NCBI GenBank assembly: GCA_000403315.2 | Contig: KE159636.1 | Location: 1,291,976 to 1,355,975, forward strand | Direction of reading: 5' to 3' | DNA length: 64,000 nt | Source: Lachnospiraceae bacterium A2 | Lineage (GTDB): Bacteria; Bacillota; Clostridia; Lachnospirales; Lachnospiraceae | In this document: positions 39,173 to 49,557 of the stretch, one piece after another | Layout of the letters: the number at the start of each line of letters is the position of its first letter | How positions within the stretch are numbered: the stretch's first letter is position 1 | Program-made: the position numbers and the translations under genes | The notes under the pieces: generated by a model | Told to the model about the DNA's origin: nothing | Database searches by the model: none | What the model saw: the letters and a program-made list of their open reading frames with translations, nothing else

Positions 39173-42100
39173 ATGGCAACGATAGACAGATTGGATATAC
39201 AAATAGAAGGTTCTGCACAAAAAGCAAATGTCGCAATAAATGACCTTATAAAAAATCTCGACAGACTTGCCAATTCCTTAAAAATAGACACAAGCGGATT
39301 AGAGAAAATCGGAAAATCTTTGAATTTAAGTGGCATTGATAAGGCTGCTAAAAATATGCAATCCCAAACGCAGAAAGTATCAAAATCCCTGTCTCAAATT
39401 ACGGAGCAGTACAAGGATTTGGGCAAAGGATTTGAAATAAAAGGCTCTACGCAACAGATACAGAAGCAAATTGACAGCCTTACAAACAAACTTGCAAATG
39501 CAAAACTGGCGAAAGATGATTTTGAAGCGTCCGGGAAGGCCAATTTAGGTGGTTACGAAACAGCAGTTAAAAATGTAATAAAGTATACAAACCAGATTGA
39601 AAGCCTGAAAAAGCAACTTGAGGGATTGCAGACAGCACAGCCGAAACTTGATTTCAATGTAGCTGGCGCGGAAAGCCAAACAAAATATCTAGTTGAATAC
39701 AAAAAGCAATTAATAGATTTCAAAAATGATATGAAATCCATAGGTGATGTTTATGGCGGGTTGCAGAATGTTCCAAAAGGAGGACTAGATACTCTAATTC
39801 AAAATTTAAAGCAATCCATAGAAGAATTAAAGCAATCCTACCCGCAGGCAACGAATGTTATTTCCGCATTTGAAAAAGAGTTGCAAAAGCTACAAGGTAT
39901 TTCTTCTGGACTGACAAAAGAACCAATTAGAGCCAATATTGATACAAGCTCTATTGACAAAGTAAGTGAAAAAATAGCAGAGCTAAAAAACAGGTTTGAA
40001 AAAGTTGGATCAGATTTTAAGTTTACCGGGAATTTTGAACAGTTAAATATTGAAATAGAAAAAGTTTATTCCAAGCTGAACGAATTAAGAACCAAAGAAC
40101 AGGAAATGATTTCTGCCGGACAGGTAAATACATCTGGATTTGAACAGTTGCAGGAATCACTTGCAAGAGTTGGAAATAAGTTCGGAATAATGCAGGATTT
40201 AAGGGACAGAACAGAAGCATTTAACCAATCCTTGCAACAATTAAGAGTTCCAGAAATCCGAGAAGAAAATCTTACAAAACTTCAAAATTCCTTAAGAAAA
40301 ACAGAAGCAGACACAGAAAAGCTAAGAACAAAACTTTCTAATGCAATAACAATGGGAAGGATTGTTCCAAACATAGACGACAGCGGATTCCGAAAACTTA
40401 CGGAGCAAATTGCGTTATCAGAAAAACAGGCAGAAGCATTAAGGCAGAAAATACAGGAAGTGGGAGGCGATACAAGCGGAACCGGAAGCATAATGGACAG
40501 GCTGAAATCTTCTCTGTCAAATGTTTCGAGCCAGTCAAGCAAAACATCTTCTGCGACAAACATATTATCAAAAAATATAAAAAACCTTTCCTCAACAATG
40601 AGCGGATTCAGCAAGTCAGCAGGAAAAGCGGTCACAGGGCTGAAATCATTCGCAAGACAAGCATTGTCTGCTATGGGGATATATCTTGGGGTTTATGGGG
40701 CGGTAAGGGGGCTTAAATCATCGTTAGAAAGCTCCATGAATTACATAGAAATCCTTAATTATTTCAATGCCGCATTTGGACAGGTGGCAGAAAAGGCAGA
40801 TTACAGTAAGTTTGAAGAAATGGGATATGATTCAGCAGAAGCATATTACAATTCTTTTTCTGAAAGGGCAAAAGAATTAACAGAAAAAATGTCCGGGTTT
40901 ACAATGAACGAAAGCGGGATGTTGGAATCCGGAGGAATGAAAAGCCTTGGAATTGACCCTACGAAACTTATGAACTATCAGGCGATGTTTGGGCAGATGT
41001 CTAGCTCTATGGGAGCGACAAGCGAAAATGCATTAAGGCTGTCAACAGTCCTTACGGAAATTGGGGCTGACCTGGCTTCTGTAAAGAACATGAAGTTTGA
41101 AAAAGTCTGGAACGATATGGCTTCCGGGCTTGCGGGAATGAGCCGGACACTGGATAAGTATGGGGCAAATATCCGAAACGTGAACTTGCAGCAGAAGTTA
41201 AACGAACTTGGAATCAGTGCAAACATATCCGCATTAAACCAGAATGACAAGGCTCTTTTACGTACAATTATTCTTCTTGACAGTACGAGATATGCATGGG
41301 GTGATTTGGCAAAAACAATCAATCAACCTGCTAACCAGTTAAGGTTGCTCCAATCAAATTTCAGCAACCTTGGGAGGGCTATAGGAAACATATTTTTGCC
41401 AATCGTTGCAAAGGTTTTACCATACATAAATATGCTTGTGCAGGCATTGACGAGGCTTGCAGAATGGCTTGTAAAACTCCTTGGATTCGAGGGATTCGAC
41501 TGGGGAGGTGGCGGGGGCGGAAACTCTACCCCGGATATACTTGGTGACATATACGACAATGCAGAGGATGCATCTGGCGCATTGGATAAAGTATCTGAAT
41601 CCGCAAAAAAAGCGAAGGCAGGTCTTAGGGGATTTGATGAGTTAAAAACAATCAACATGCCAGAATCCAATGAACCAGACGATGGAGCAGGGGGAGCGGG
41701 AACTGGAGGAATTGACAGCGGACTTCTGCAAGGAGCATTAGATAGCATACTGGACGAATATCAGGCGGCATGGGACAAGGCTTTTTCCGAAATGGAAAAC
41801 AGGGCTAATACATTCGCTGATAACGTGGCGAAAGCGTTTAAAGAAAAAGGTCTCTATGGTGTTGGGGAATATTTCAGTAAAAGCATAACAAGCGCATTGG
41901 AGAGCATACCCTGGGATTCTGTATATGAGGGAGCAAGAATGTTTGGAAGCGGTTTAGCTTCCTTTTTAAATGGGTTGATTTCCCCGGATCTGTTCGGTGC
42001 ACTTGGGAAAACGATTGCAGGCGCGTTGAACACAGCGTTGCATTTCCTTGATTCATTTGGGGAAACATTTGATTTTACCAATTTCGGCGTTTCCATAGGA

Positions 42101-45100
42101 GCCGGGATAAATTCTGCATTAGGAGGGATTGACTGGAAAACCGCGCTTTCAGCGGCTAAGAAATGGGGTACTGGAATTGGAAACGCTATCAATGGATTTT
42201 TCAGAAAAACGGATTTTTCCACCGTTGGAAGCACGTTGGCAAATGCCTTAAACACTGCGATACAGCTTGCACTATCATCAGGGAAAAAGATAGATTTTGA
42301 GTTAATAGGAAAGAAAATTTCAGACGGAATCAATGGATTTTTCAAGACGTTCAGGGCTGATAAATTAGCGAAAGCCATAAATGTTTGGATGAAGGGCGCG
42401 CTGAAAACAGTTTCTACATTACTAAAGAAAACGGATTTTGATATGATTGGGAAGAAAATAGGAAAATTCCTTGCAGAACTTGATTTGACAGGAGCATTGA
42501 AAGGGCTGGCGAGCGTTGTATGGGAGGCGATAAAGGGAGCGTTTAACTTATTATCGGGAATTTTTAAATCCGCACCAATTGAAGCGTCTTTGCTTGTTGC
42601 ATTTTCGTTCCTGAAATTTACAAAGGTTGGGCAGATTTTTACTTCCAATCTTTTTTCTATTTTAAAAGGCGGGGCAACACAATCTTTAAATAAGTTTGCA
42701 AGTTTCTTCAATGGGGGATTGCTTGGAGTTATCGGAACAGCGGTAGCAGCATTTGCAGAATTTAGCGTTGTTTCTGATTCAATAGAGAATTTAACGCTCG
42801 GAACAGGAGATTTTATAGCAGAAATAGGTAAAATAGCAGGGGTTGTAGGGATTGCTTGGGCAGGAATGTCCGCTATACTTGGATTCCCAGCAGGAACCAT
42901 AGCTACTGCAATTGTTGGTATAGTAGGAGCGATAAAAGGGATAAGCGATGCATTTAAGGATATAAAAGCTGAATCCGCAATGCAATCAATAGCGAACGCA
43001 TTGAAAAAACCAGGTGGAACACCGATTGAAGATTTGACAGAGTTGTATTCGGATACAATTGGAAAAATAAAAAGCGGATTTGATGACATAAATGTAAAGT
43101 CAGAAGAACTTAAAACAACACAGACTAATGCAGAAAAAACAAGCAAAAAAATTGACCTCATAAAGTTTTCGATAGAAAACGGCTCAAAGGCTACGAAAGA
43201 AAAAACAACAGAAATAAAACAGGCGTTCGACAGTCTATTAAGCGATTCAAAAAGCATTTTTGAACAAGAATACGACGTTATCATGACGGGAATATCTGGT
43301 TCGTTGCAGCAATCGTTGACGGATGCTGGATATTCTGTTGAGCAGATTGTCGGAGTGATGGATTCGCTAAAAACGGAACATCAGAAAGAGATAGAGGAAA
43401 TAGAGAAAAATAACGAGAAGTTGAAAACCAGTTTTGAAAATGGGAAAATTTCTATCCAAGAGTATGCTGCAAAAATGCTAGAAAATTACGAAAAACTGGG
43501 CGAGATAACGGGAAAGACAGACGAGTATTCATCTGCCATTGAAAAGGTATCAGAGGCGGCGAAAGGCGTTGACTTAAGCGGAATAGTAAACAAAGACAAT
43601 ACAATTAACACAGGTCTTTTAGCAGAACAGTTCAAGGGGTTAAGCACAACCGCTACCGAGGCTAAGCAATCAATAAACGATTCATCTGCGGGGTTAACTG
43701 CGGCACTAAATGATTATGCAAAAGAAGCAGAAAGAACCAAAAATTCAGAAGCCGCAACAGCGATTAGCGATATGCTATCAGCAGAAGAAGCGAATGTGAA
43801 ATCAGCAACGGAAAGTGTAAACAATCAGTTAACAGAATACGGAAACCAAGTACAATATGCAGTTTTGGAAAAAATTCCAAGCGTGGTAGACGAAGCGGTT
43901 GCAGATTATGAGAACAAAAGCCCTATATACAAATTCTTTAATTCAGAAGAAAGCCATGTGCAATCCGCATTAGAGGAATACCAAAAAAATGTAATAGACC
44001 CGTCTACGGAAGAATTAGAACGTTTATATTCGGAAGCAGGAATTGAGGGGGCTACTTTTTCCTCTAATGCTGGGAAAGAAATAATAGATGCAATGTTTGA
44101 TGAAAACATAGTGTCAAGCGGGGAGCTTACCTACTATTCAAAGACATTGAAAAGCAATTATACAAAAGTAGTTAATAATGCTGTTGATGAAATAAAGAAG
44201 GATGCTAAGAAAAAATCTAAGCAAATAGGAAAAAATGTAGATGAAGGTACGAGGGATGGAGTAAACGAAAACCTTGGACTTGCAACTGGAGCAATAGGCG
44301 GCATGGCAAACCAAATGCTTAGAAAGGCAAGGGAAACCCTTGGAGTGCATAGCCCATCTACAAAATTTAAAGAAATCGGTGGATATGTCGTAGAAGGAAT
44401 GAAGGGAGGGATTTCTGGAAAATGGGGAGAATTCAGCGAGTTTTGGGCAAAGAAGCATGATTACATTATAAATAAATTTAATGGAATAAAAGAAAAATTC
44501 GGGACAAAAGGAAAGGATATAATATCAGGAATCCGGTCTGGAATATCTGATAAATGGAACGATTTCAGTACGTTTTGGGGAGAAAAGAAAAGTAGTATCA
44601 TAGATAAATTCAATGATATAAAAGAAAAATTTAATACAAAAGGTGGAAATATAATTTCTGGCATAAGGTCTGGCATATCTGGGAAATGGGGTGAATTTAA
44701 TTCTTATTGGACAGAAAGAAAAAATTCTATAGTAGAGAAGTTTAAAAATATCAAAGAATCATTCCAGGGAAAGGGTGGCGATATTATATCTGGGCTAAAA
44801 AGCGGTATTTCCAGTAACTGGGATGGTTTTGTTGGATGGTGGGCAGAAAAAATCAAGGCAATGGTGAATGGGATACTGGATGGAATAAACTGGGTTCTTA
44901 AAAAAGTTGGCTCTAGTACACAGCTAGACCCATGGGAGCCAAAAGGATTTGCAAAAGGAGCCAACGGACTTCCGCAAGACACCATAGGAATCGTAAACGA
45001 CCAGAAAGGAAGCACATACAAAGAACTTATCGTGCCGCCACATGGAAAGCCATTCATCCCAGAGGGCAGGAATGTCATGCTTCCCATGAAAAAAGGGACA

Positions 45101-46114
45101 AAAATCATGCCAGCCCGCCAGACGAAGGACTTCATGGAGAAAATGAACAATATGCCGCATTTTGCCGGAGGTATTGGTGATTTCTTTAAAGGTGCATGGG
45201 CAAAGATATCAGAGTTTACCGGGAATATCTGGGACTACATTTCAAACCCAGGGAAGATTTTGCAGATTGCATTTGACAAATTCACGGATTTATCCGGGAT
45301 GCTTGAACCCGTGCTTTCCATAGCTACAGGGGCTGCAAAAACGCTTCTGGATGGCGCAACAGGTTTTATAAAGAAAATGTTCGACGAAAACCTTACGGTG
45401 CAGTATAACCCGTCCCAAGGAGTGGAACAGTGGCGCGGTCTTGCGACAAAGGCGTTGCAGATTACAAACCAGTTCACAGCACCAAACTTAACCGCCTTGC
45501 TAACACAAATGCAGCATGAATCCAGTGGAAATCCAAAGGCAATCAATCTATGGGATTCTAATGCAAAGAAGGGAACCCCATCCAAAGGACTTATGCAGGT
45601 CATTGACCCGACGTTCCGGGCGTATGCATTAGCACCACACAATAAAGATATATGGGACCCGCTTTCAAACATGATTGCGGCCATCCGGTACACAGTATCG
45701 CATTATGGCAGCTTATATTCCGGATGGACTGCGAGAGGATATAAAGGTTATGCCTCTGGAATAGGAAAAATAAACCTTGCAGACCTGATACCAAAATACA
45801 GGGCAGGCGGGTTCCCGGAAGATGGATTGTTCTATGCAAACCATACAGAACTTGTTGGAAGATTCAGTAACGGACAGACAGCAGTAGCGAATAACGGGCA
45901 GATTACGCAGGGGATTGCAGAAGCAATATACCCAGCGGTATACAATGCGGTTTCTTCTGCAATGAGAAATAATGGAACATCTGGAAGTGTGGACATATCT
46001 CTACAATTAAACCTGGACGGGGATGCAGTTTATAAAAATGTTGTGAAACGGACAAGGGAAGGGAGGGATAGGAATATAGGTGGTAGACTTGTTCTTGCGG
46101 AAGAGGTTTATTAA
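39173..46114 (+). CDS. Tail tape-measure protein with lysozyme domain
   Basis: 2314 residues from ATG 39173. Long N-terminal coiled coils (Asn/Lys/Gln-rich), hydrophobic segments ~490-560 and 1110-1230, and a region of four ~41-residue repeats (IKEKFGTKGKDIISGIRSGI type; DNA ~44460-44860). A C-terminal transglycosylase SLT-like domain (LLTQMQHESSGNPKAINLWD; KGLMQVIDPTFRAYA) follows. It sets tail length, roughly 350 nm by the usual 0.15 nm per residue rule, and assists DNA entry. Confidence 0.95.
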   Translation: MATIDRLDIQIEGSAQKANVAINDLIKNLDRLANSLKIDTSGLEKIGKSLNLSGIDKAAKNMQSQTQKVSKSLSQITEQYKDLGKGFEIKGSTQQIQKQIDSLTNKLANAKLAKDDFEASGKANLGGYETAVKNVIKYTNQIESLKKQLEGLQTAQPKLDFNVAGAESQTKYLVEYKKQLIDFKNDMKSIGDVYGGLQNVPKGGLDTLIQNLKQSIEELKQSYPQATNVISAFEKELQKLQGISSGLTKEPIRANIDTSSIDKVSEKIAELKNRFEKVGSDFKFTGNFEQLNIEIEKVYSKLNELRTKEQEMISAGQVNTSGFEQLQESLARVGNKFGIMQDLRDRTEAFNQSLQQLRVPEIREENLTKLQNSLRKTEADTEKLRTKLSNAITMGRIVPNIDDSGFRKLTEQIALSEKQAEALRQKIQEVGGDTSGTGSIMDRLKSSLSNVSSQSSKTSSATNILSKNIKNLSSTMSGFSKSAGKAVTGLKSFARQALSAMGIYLGVYGAVRGLKSSLESSMNYIEILNYFNAAFGQVAEKADYSKFEEMGYDSAEAYYNSFSERAKELTEKMSGFTMNESGMLESGGMKSLGIDPTKLMNYQAMFGQMSSSMGATSENALRLSTVLTEIGADLASVKNMKFEKVWNDMASGLAGMSRTLDKYGANIRNVNLQQKLNELGISANISALNQNDKALLRTIILLDSTRYAWGDLAKTINQPANQLRLLQSNFSNLGRAIGNIFLPIVAKVLPYINMLVQALTRLAEWLVKLLGFEGFDWGGGGGGNSTPDILGDIYDNAEDASGALDKVSESAKKAKAGLRGFDELKTINMPESNEPDDGAGGAGTGGIDSGLLQGALDSILDEYQAAWDKAFSEMENRANTFADNVAKAFKEKGLYGVGEYFSKSITSALESIPWDSVYEGARMFGSGLASFLNGLISPDLFGALGKTIAGALNTALHFLDSFGETFDFTNFGVSIGAGINSALGGIDWKTALSAAKKWGTGIGNAINGFFRKTDFSTVGSTLANALNTAIQLALSSGKKIDFELIGKKISDGINGFFKTFRADKLAKAINVWMKGALKTVSTLLKKTDFDMIGKKIGKFLAELDLTGALKGLASVVWEAIKGAFNLLSGIFKSAPIEASLLVAFSFLKFTKVGQIFTSNLFSILKGGATQSLNKFASFFNGGLLGVIGTAVAAFAEFSVVSDSIENLTLGTGDFIAEIGKIAGVVGIAWAGMSAILGFPAGTIATAIVGIVGAIKGISDAFKDIKAESAMQSIANALKKPGGTPIEDLTELYSDTIGKIKSGFDDINVKSEELKTTQTNAEKTSKKIDLIKFSIENGSKATKEKTTEIKQAFDSLLSDSKSIFEQEYDVIMTGISGSLQQSLTDAGYSVEQIVGVMDSLKTEHQKEIEEIEKNNEKLKTSFENGKISIQEYAAKMLENYEKLGEITGKTDEYSSAIEKVSEAAKGVDLSGIVNKDNTINTGLLAEQFKGLSTTATEAKQSINDSSAGLTAALNDYAKEAERTKNSEAATAISDMLSAEEANVKSATESVNNQLTEYGNQVQYAVLEKIPSVVDEAVADYENKSPIYKFFNSEESHVQSALEEYQKNVIDPSTEELERLYSEAGIEGATFSSNAGKEIIDAMFDENIVSSGELTYYSKTLKSNYTKVVNNAVDEIKKDAKKKSKQIGKNVDEGTRDGVNENLGLATGAIGGMANQMLRKARETLGVHSPSTKFKEIGGYVVEGMKGGISGKWGEFSEFWAKKHDYIINKFNGIKEKFGTKGKDIISGIRSGISDKWNDFSTFWGEKKSSIIDKFNDIKEKFNTKGGNIISGIRSGISGKWGEFNSYWTERKNSIVEKFKNIKESFQGKGGDIISGLKSGISSNWDGFVGWWAEKIKAMVNGILDGINWVLKKVGSSTQLDPWEPKGFAKGANGLPQDTIGIVNDQKGSTYKELIVPPHGKPFIPEGRNVMLPMKKGTKIMPARQTKDFMEKMNNMPHFAGGIGDFFKGAWAKISEFTGNIWDYISNPGKILQIAFDKFTDLSGMLEPVLSIATGAAKTLLDGATGFIKKMFDENLTVQYNPSQGVEQWRGLATKALQITNQFTAPNLTALLTQMQHESSGNPKAINLWDSNAKKGTPSKGLMQVIDPTFRAYALAPHNKDIWDPLSNMIAAIRYTVSHYGSLYSGWTARGYKGYASGIGKINLADLIPKYRAGGFPEDGLFYANHTELVGRFSNGQTAVANNGQITQGIAEAIYPAVYNAVSSAMRNNGTSGSVDISLQLNLDGDAVYKNVVKRTREGRDRNIGGRLVLAEEVY

Positions 46115-46132
46115 ATACAGAAGAAAACAAGA

Positions 46133-46161
46133 TTGACATTTCATGTAGATTGTGGTAGATT
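46133..46161 (+). promoter_or_regulatory. Promoter of accessory block leader RNA
   Basis: TTGACA (46133-46138), 17-base spacer, TAGATT (46156-46161). Directs transcription of the second leader RNA and the BRO gene independently of the tail operon. Confidence 0.6.
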
Positions 46162-46190
46162 GAATAAAATTTGATACGCTATTACAAACT

Positions 46191-46266
46191 GATGGAATTG
46201 TAGAGGGAAACTTGGAACCCGGAGAGTCTGGACGCTATGCCAGATTTCTTCGGGTTTGTTTATTTT
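46191..46266 (+). ncRNA. Structured leader RNA, copy 2
   Basis: GATGGAATTGTAGAGGGAAA identical to copy 1, then AACCCGGAG/CTTCGGGTT enclosing TCTGG-ACGCTATG-CCAGA, then TTTGTTTATTTT. The inner stem differs from copy 1 but pairs in both, which is covariation. Precedes a BRO-N gene. Confidence 0.6.
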
Positions 46267-46329
46267 CGGGAAAATACCAAAGATAAACACTGTGAAGTTG
46301 CGGGAAAACCAAATATCGGAGGTATCATT

Positions 46330-47028
46330 ATGAAACTAAGACTTGTGAAGCAGGGAGATTTCTTAGGAACAAAGTGTGATTTTTATGTGGATGAGGATAA
46401 CAACATCTACATGAGCAGGACACAGATAGGGTATGCGCTGGAATATAAAGACCCGTCTAATGCGGTCAAGAATATTCACAACAAATATCAAGAAAGATTT
46501 GACAGATTTTCAGTTGAAGTATCGGGTGCTCAGTTTGTACCCCCGATAAACAAGAATAAAAATTCCCCTAAGATTTATATGTATGCGGAAAAGGGAATTT
46601 ATGAGGTTTGCCGGAGGTCAAGACAGACGGTTGCGGACAAATTCTATGACTGGGCATATGATACCATTTCAGAAATTAAGAAGAATGGATTTTATATCGC
46701 CAACGGTAAAGATGAAAAATGGATAGGAATAAGGCGGGAAACAAAGCAAGTCCGAAAGAACGAAACGGACATGATACAGAAATTTGTAGACTATGCCATA
46801 TCGCAAGGAAGCCAAAACGCAAAAAGATACTACACGCATTTGACAAACCTTGCAAATAAGCGTTGCGGCATTAAGACGGGCGAGCGTGACAAGGCAGACC
46901 AGAAAACATTGCTTCGGCTGAAATCCTTGGAAACGCTGATTGATATGAGGTTAGAAACACTTATGAATAACAATATCCCATATAAAGAGGTGTTTTCTGA
47001 TGTTAAGGACATGATTGAGGGGATTTAA
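46330..47028 (+). CDS. BRO-N antirepressor-like protein
   Basis: 232 residues from ATG 46330. N-terminal BRO-type domain (DNNIYMSRTQIGYALEYKDP; NIHNKYQERFDRFS; MYAEKGIYEVCRRSRQTVAD), then helical C terminus with NAKRYYTHLTNLANKRCG. Under control of the structured leader RNA. Confidence 0.85.
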   Translation: MKLRLVKQGDFLGTKCDFYVDEDNNIYMSRTQIGYALEYKDPSNAVKNIHNKYQERFDRFSVEVSGAQFVPPINKNKNSPKIYMYAEKGIYEVCRRSRQTVADKFYDWAYDTISEIKKNGFYIANGKDEKWIGIRRETKQVRKNETDMIQKFVDYAISQGSQNAKRYYTHLTNLANKRCGIKTGERDKADQKTLLRLKSLETLIDMRLETLMNNNIPYKEVFSDVKDMIEGI

Positions 47029-47244
47029 TAGACAGGAGGATTCTTTCCATACCTTTAATGAAAATTGGTGTATGGAATTTAGTTTATTATAAAGAAAAAT
47101 ACAGAAGAGCTGGCATACCTAACTATGAAGAAAAGCTTGTTAATGTTGGTTACATCTGGGGATAGGCTGACGAGCCGAAAAGTACAAGCCTTAGTACCTG
47201 CCCCGGTTTGACATAAGGCAGTTTGCGGAAAGGCGGTAAAGAGC
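47029..47244 (+). other. Intergenic region with possible remnant
   Basis: An open frame from ATG 47059 (35 codons, MKIGVWNLVYYKEKYRRAGI) may be a tiny gene or a remnant. CCATAC/GTATGG can form a hairpin over its start. No promoter stands out. Confidence 0.35.
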
Positions 47245-48006
47245 ATGAATGAGATAATCAAAATCAACAACCACGATGTAGAAGTAAAAGAGTACAAGGG
47301 TCAAAGAGTGGTAACATTCAAAGATATTGATACAGTACATGAAAGACCGGCTGGGACGGCAAAGAGGAATTTCAACGACAACAAGAAGCACTTTATTGAG
47401 GGCGAGGACTTCTTTGCAATTCCCTATTCGGAGTTCTGTACGGAATTCGTACCCAACCCACCAAAGGGCGGAAATCCGAACGTTCCAGTAAATTTAATGA
47501 CGGAGCAAGGCTACCTCATGTTGGTAAAATCCCTTACAGATGATTTGGCGTGGAAGGTGCAGAGGGAGCTTGTCAATGGGTATTTTAGGGCTAAAAAGGC
47601 AAAATCAGCCATAGAGGAATTACAGGAGCTTCAAAGCAGGGCAATACTTGAAGTAAATGAAAAAGTAGGAGAAGTAGAGAACAGGATAACCAGGCTTGAA
47701 AACAACATGACAATAACCCATGAGCAGATACAGATAATCAAGAATCGGGTAAACGCAAGAATTGTAAATGATGTTCTTGGCGGTTACGAGAGTAACGCAT
47801 ACAACGATGTTCATTTGAGAAGCAAGGTTTACAGCCGGTTCAACAAAGATTATTGCGATTACTTCCGCATCAATGCAAGGACAAACACATTAGCTTCAAA
47901 ATTTGATGAAGCTCTGCGATATATTGATATGTGGGAGCCTGACACGAATATGAAGTTGATGATACAGAACGCAAATGCACAAATGAAAATAGAGGATATA
48001 GCATAG
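47245..48006 (+). CDS. ORF6N/ORF6C antirepressor-like protein
   Basis: 253 residues from ATG 47245. ORF6N domain (VVTFKDIDTVHERPAGTAKR; VNLMTEQGYLMLVKSLTDDL), central coiled coil, and ORF6C (VLGGYESNAYNDVHLRSKVY; YCDYFRINARTN). Phage regulator. Confidence 0.85.
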   Translation: MNEIIKINNHDVEVKEYKGQRVVTFKDIDTVHERPAGTAKRNFNDNKKHFIEGEDFFAIPYSEFCTEFVPNPPKGGNPNVPVNLMTEQGYLMLVKSLTDDLAWKVQRELVNGYFRAKKAKSAIEELQELQSRAILEVNEKVGEVENRITRLENNMTITHEQIQIIKNRVNARIVNDVLGGYESNAYNDVHLRSKVYSRFNKDYCDYFRINARTNTLASKFDEALRYIDMWEPDTNMKLMIQNANAQMKIEDIA

Positions 48007-48035
48007 GACGGAAACAACCGTCCTATTGTTTTGCA
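48005..48035 (+). terminator. Rho-independent terminator
   Basis: AGGACGG and CCGTCCT around AAACAA, followed by ATTGTTTTG. Confidence 0.7.
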
Positions 48036-48063
48036 AAAATCTTTAATTTTCCTCTTGACTTTT

Positions 48064-48104
48064 TGTCGAAACTTATCTTATTTTGTGGTATAATATGGTA
48101 TTAT
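48064..48104 (+). promoter_or_regulatory. Shared-type promoter with inverted repeat (1)
   Basis: TTGTCGAAACTTATC, then extended -10 TGGTATAAT (TATAAT 48089-48094). ATAATA-TGG-TATTAT (48090-48104) is a perfect inverted repeat over the start site. Related promoters occur at 48.55 and 51.26 kb. Confidence 0.55.
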
Positions 48105-48146
48105 GCGAAAGGTATTATGAAAAGGATTCTAATTTTAGAAAGGAAG

Positions 48147-48470
48147 ATGAATGTGGATAATTTCAAAATCATGTACAAAATTCTCCGAGAGTTAGAGAAA
48201 AACATGGGGAACGAAAGATTTAACATAGAAACCGTATCGGCAGAAAAGCTGAAAATATCCTTCGAGAAATGGGAACAGCTTTTAATTCTCATGCAGGACG
48301 AGGGGTATATCAAAGGCTTGGTTCTGTCAAAAGACCTTGGGCAGATGTATAGGCACATTGCAGAGCCGATAAAGCCGCAGATTACCATTAGAGGGCTTGA
48401 ATACCTTGCAGGGAACAGTTTTATGGGGAAAGCAAAGGAAGCGTTGAAGATGGCGGGAGAGATAATTTAG
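48147..48470 (+). CDS. YjcQ-family protein
   Basis: 107 residues from ATG 48147 after GGAAG (an upstream ATG at 48117 is possible). NFKIMYKILRELEKNMGNER and ITIRGLEYLAGNSFMGKAKE match YjcQ, a winged-helix-like phage protein family of unknown role. Confidence 0.8.
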   Translation: MNVDNFKIMYKILRELEKNMGNERFNIETVSAEKLKISFEKWEQLLILMQDEGYIKGLVLSKDLGQMYRHIAEPIKPQITIRGLEYLAGNSFMGKAKEALKMAGEII

Positions 48471-48496
48471 TAAAAACAAAGGCAGTTGGTCAACTT

Positions 48497-48526
48497 GGCG
48501 TTGCCCAATGTGGGTATCGCCTTTTA
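48497..48526 (+). terminator. Rho-independent terminator
   Basis: GGCG-T-TGCCCA paired with TGGGTA-T-CGCC, followed by TTTT. Ends the YjcQ transcript. Confidence 0.7.
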
Positions 48527-48551
48527 AAATATTTTAATTTCCTCTTAACTT

Positions 48552-48583
48552 TTGTCGAAACTTATCCCATTTTATGTTATAAT
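48552..48583 (+). promoter_or_regulatory. Shared-type promoter (2)
   Basis: TTGTCGAAACTTATC repeated from the 48.06 kb promoter, then TGTTATAAT (TATAAT 48578-48583). Drives the anchored protein gene. Confidence 0.5.
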
Positions 48584-48615
48584 TTACCAAAACACAAATG
48601 AAGGGAGAAATACTT

Positions 48616-49494
48616 ATGAGCAGGAGAGAAGGGAAAATATCAATAATTGTGGCTGTGATAGGTTTAATTGGAGTTATAGGGGCAGCAATCATCGGTGCAA
48701 AGTGGGGTAAGGAGAATGTAACAGTAATAGTTCAGTTGGACGGAAAGAATGTGGTTCTTAATAATGAGGATGTTAAGAAAATGGCGAAAGAAAATGAGCA
48801 GTTAAATAATGAAATTTCTGAATATAAAGAAGAAATAGAAAAATTACAGGGTCAGGGCAAGGAATTAGCAACAAAATTAGGGGCTGCAAATGGAGAACTC
48901 AACGATGTTCCGTCCATTGAATATAGAAACTTTGGGCTTTCCATAGATGGGAAAGAAATGGCTGTAAATAAAGACAAATCAGCTGTTTTGATAAATGGCA
49001 GGAAATATTATTCAAAAGATTTTGTTGATAATTTGCTGCCATCCGATAAAGCAGCGGTAGAAAAGGATGATATGCTTTATGTCGGAAAGGTGGTAAAAGA
49101 GAAATCTAATTTATTTGACAGGCAATTAATAGGAAAATCGAATGATGGTTCACAAGTAAGTATAGAAACAAATGTTAAAGATACATATGGGAATATGCAT
49201 GATAAAGCAGTTGTGTTTTCTTTGTACAATAACAGCATAACGTTTAATGCAAATAAAGAATATTCTAAATTTAAATGCATATTAAATGTTTTAGATGGGA
49301 ACCCAGGAGGCGGGATTATTCAAATAGAATCGGAACAAGGAATTCTATATACATCAGAAGAAGTTTTAAGCACAACAGAACCAGTTTTAGTCGATATACC
49401 AATAAACTATGCTTCTTCCATAACAATAATGAAAATAGGAAATGAAAATACGAAGAATATGGTAACAGATGCAGTTCTTTACAATGAAGAATAG
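48616..49494 (+). CDS. Membrane-anchored coiled-coil/NPCBM-like protein
   Basis: 292 residues from ATG 48616 after AAGGGAG. N-terminal membrane anchor (IIVAVIGLIGVIGAAIIGAK), then a coiled coil (NEQLNNEISEYKEEIEKLQG). A beta domain with FNANKEYSKFKCILNVLDGN and a C-terminal MVTDAVLYNEE follows, like NPCBM/carbohydrate-binding modules. Probably exposed outside the host cell membrane: a lysogenic conversion candidate. Confidence 0.75.
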   Translation: MSRREGKISIIVAVIGLIGVIGAAIIGAKWGKENVTVIVQLDGKNVVLNNEDVKKMAKENEQLNNEISEYKEEIEKLQGQGKELATKLGAANGELNDVPSIEYRNFGLSIDGKEMAVNKDKSAVLINGRKYYSKDFVDNLLPSDKAAVEKDDMLYVGKVVKEKSNLFDRQLIGKSNDGSQVSIETNVKDTYGNMHDKAVVFSLYNNSITFNANKEYSKFKCILNVLDGNPGGGIIQIESEQGILYTSEEVLSTTEPVLVDIPINYASSITIMKIGNENTKNMVTDAVLYNEE

Positions 49495-49557
49495 TGGATA
49501 AGAAAATTTTTTATCAATGATTGGATTCTGCAACATTTTATTAAAAGGAGAAAACTT

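Noticed and set aside
41854..43284. Long minus-strand open frame (476 codons)
   Set aside because: Exact shadow of the tape-measure gene with Ser/Ala/Pro-rich nonsense composition.
46185..46220. Hammerhead ribozyme (CTGATG...GAAAC) in the leader RNA
   Set aside because: CTGATG is not conserved in copy 1 and there is no stem II.
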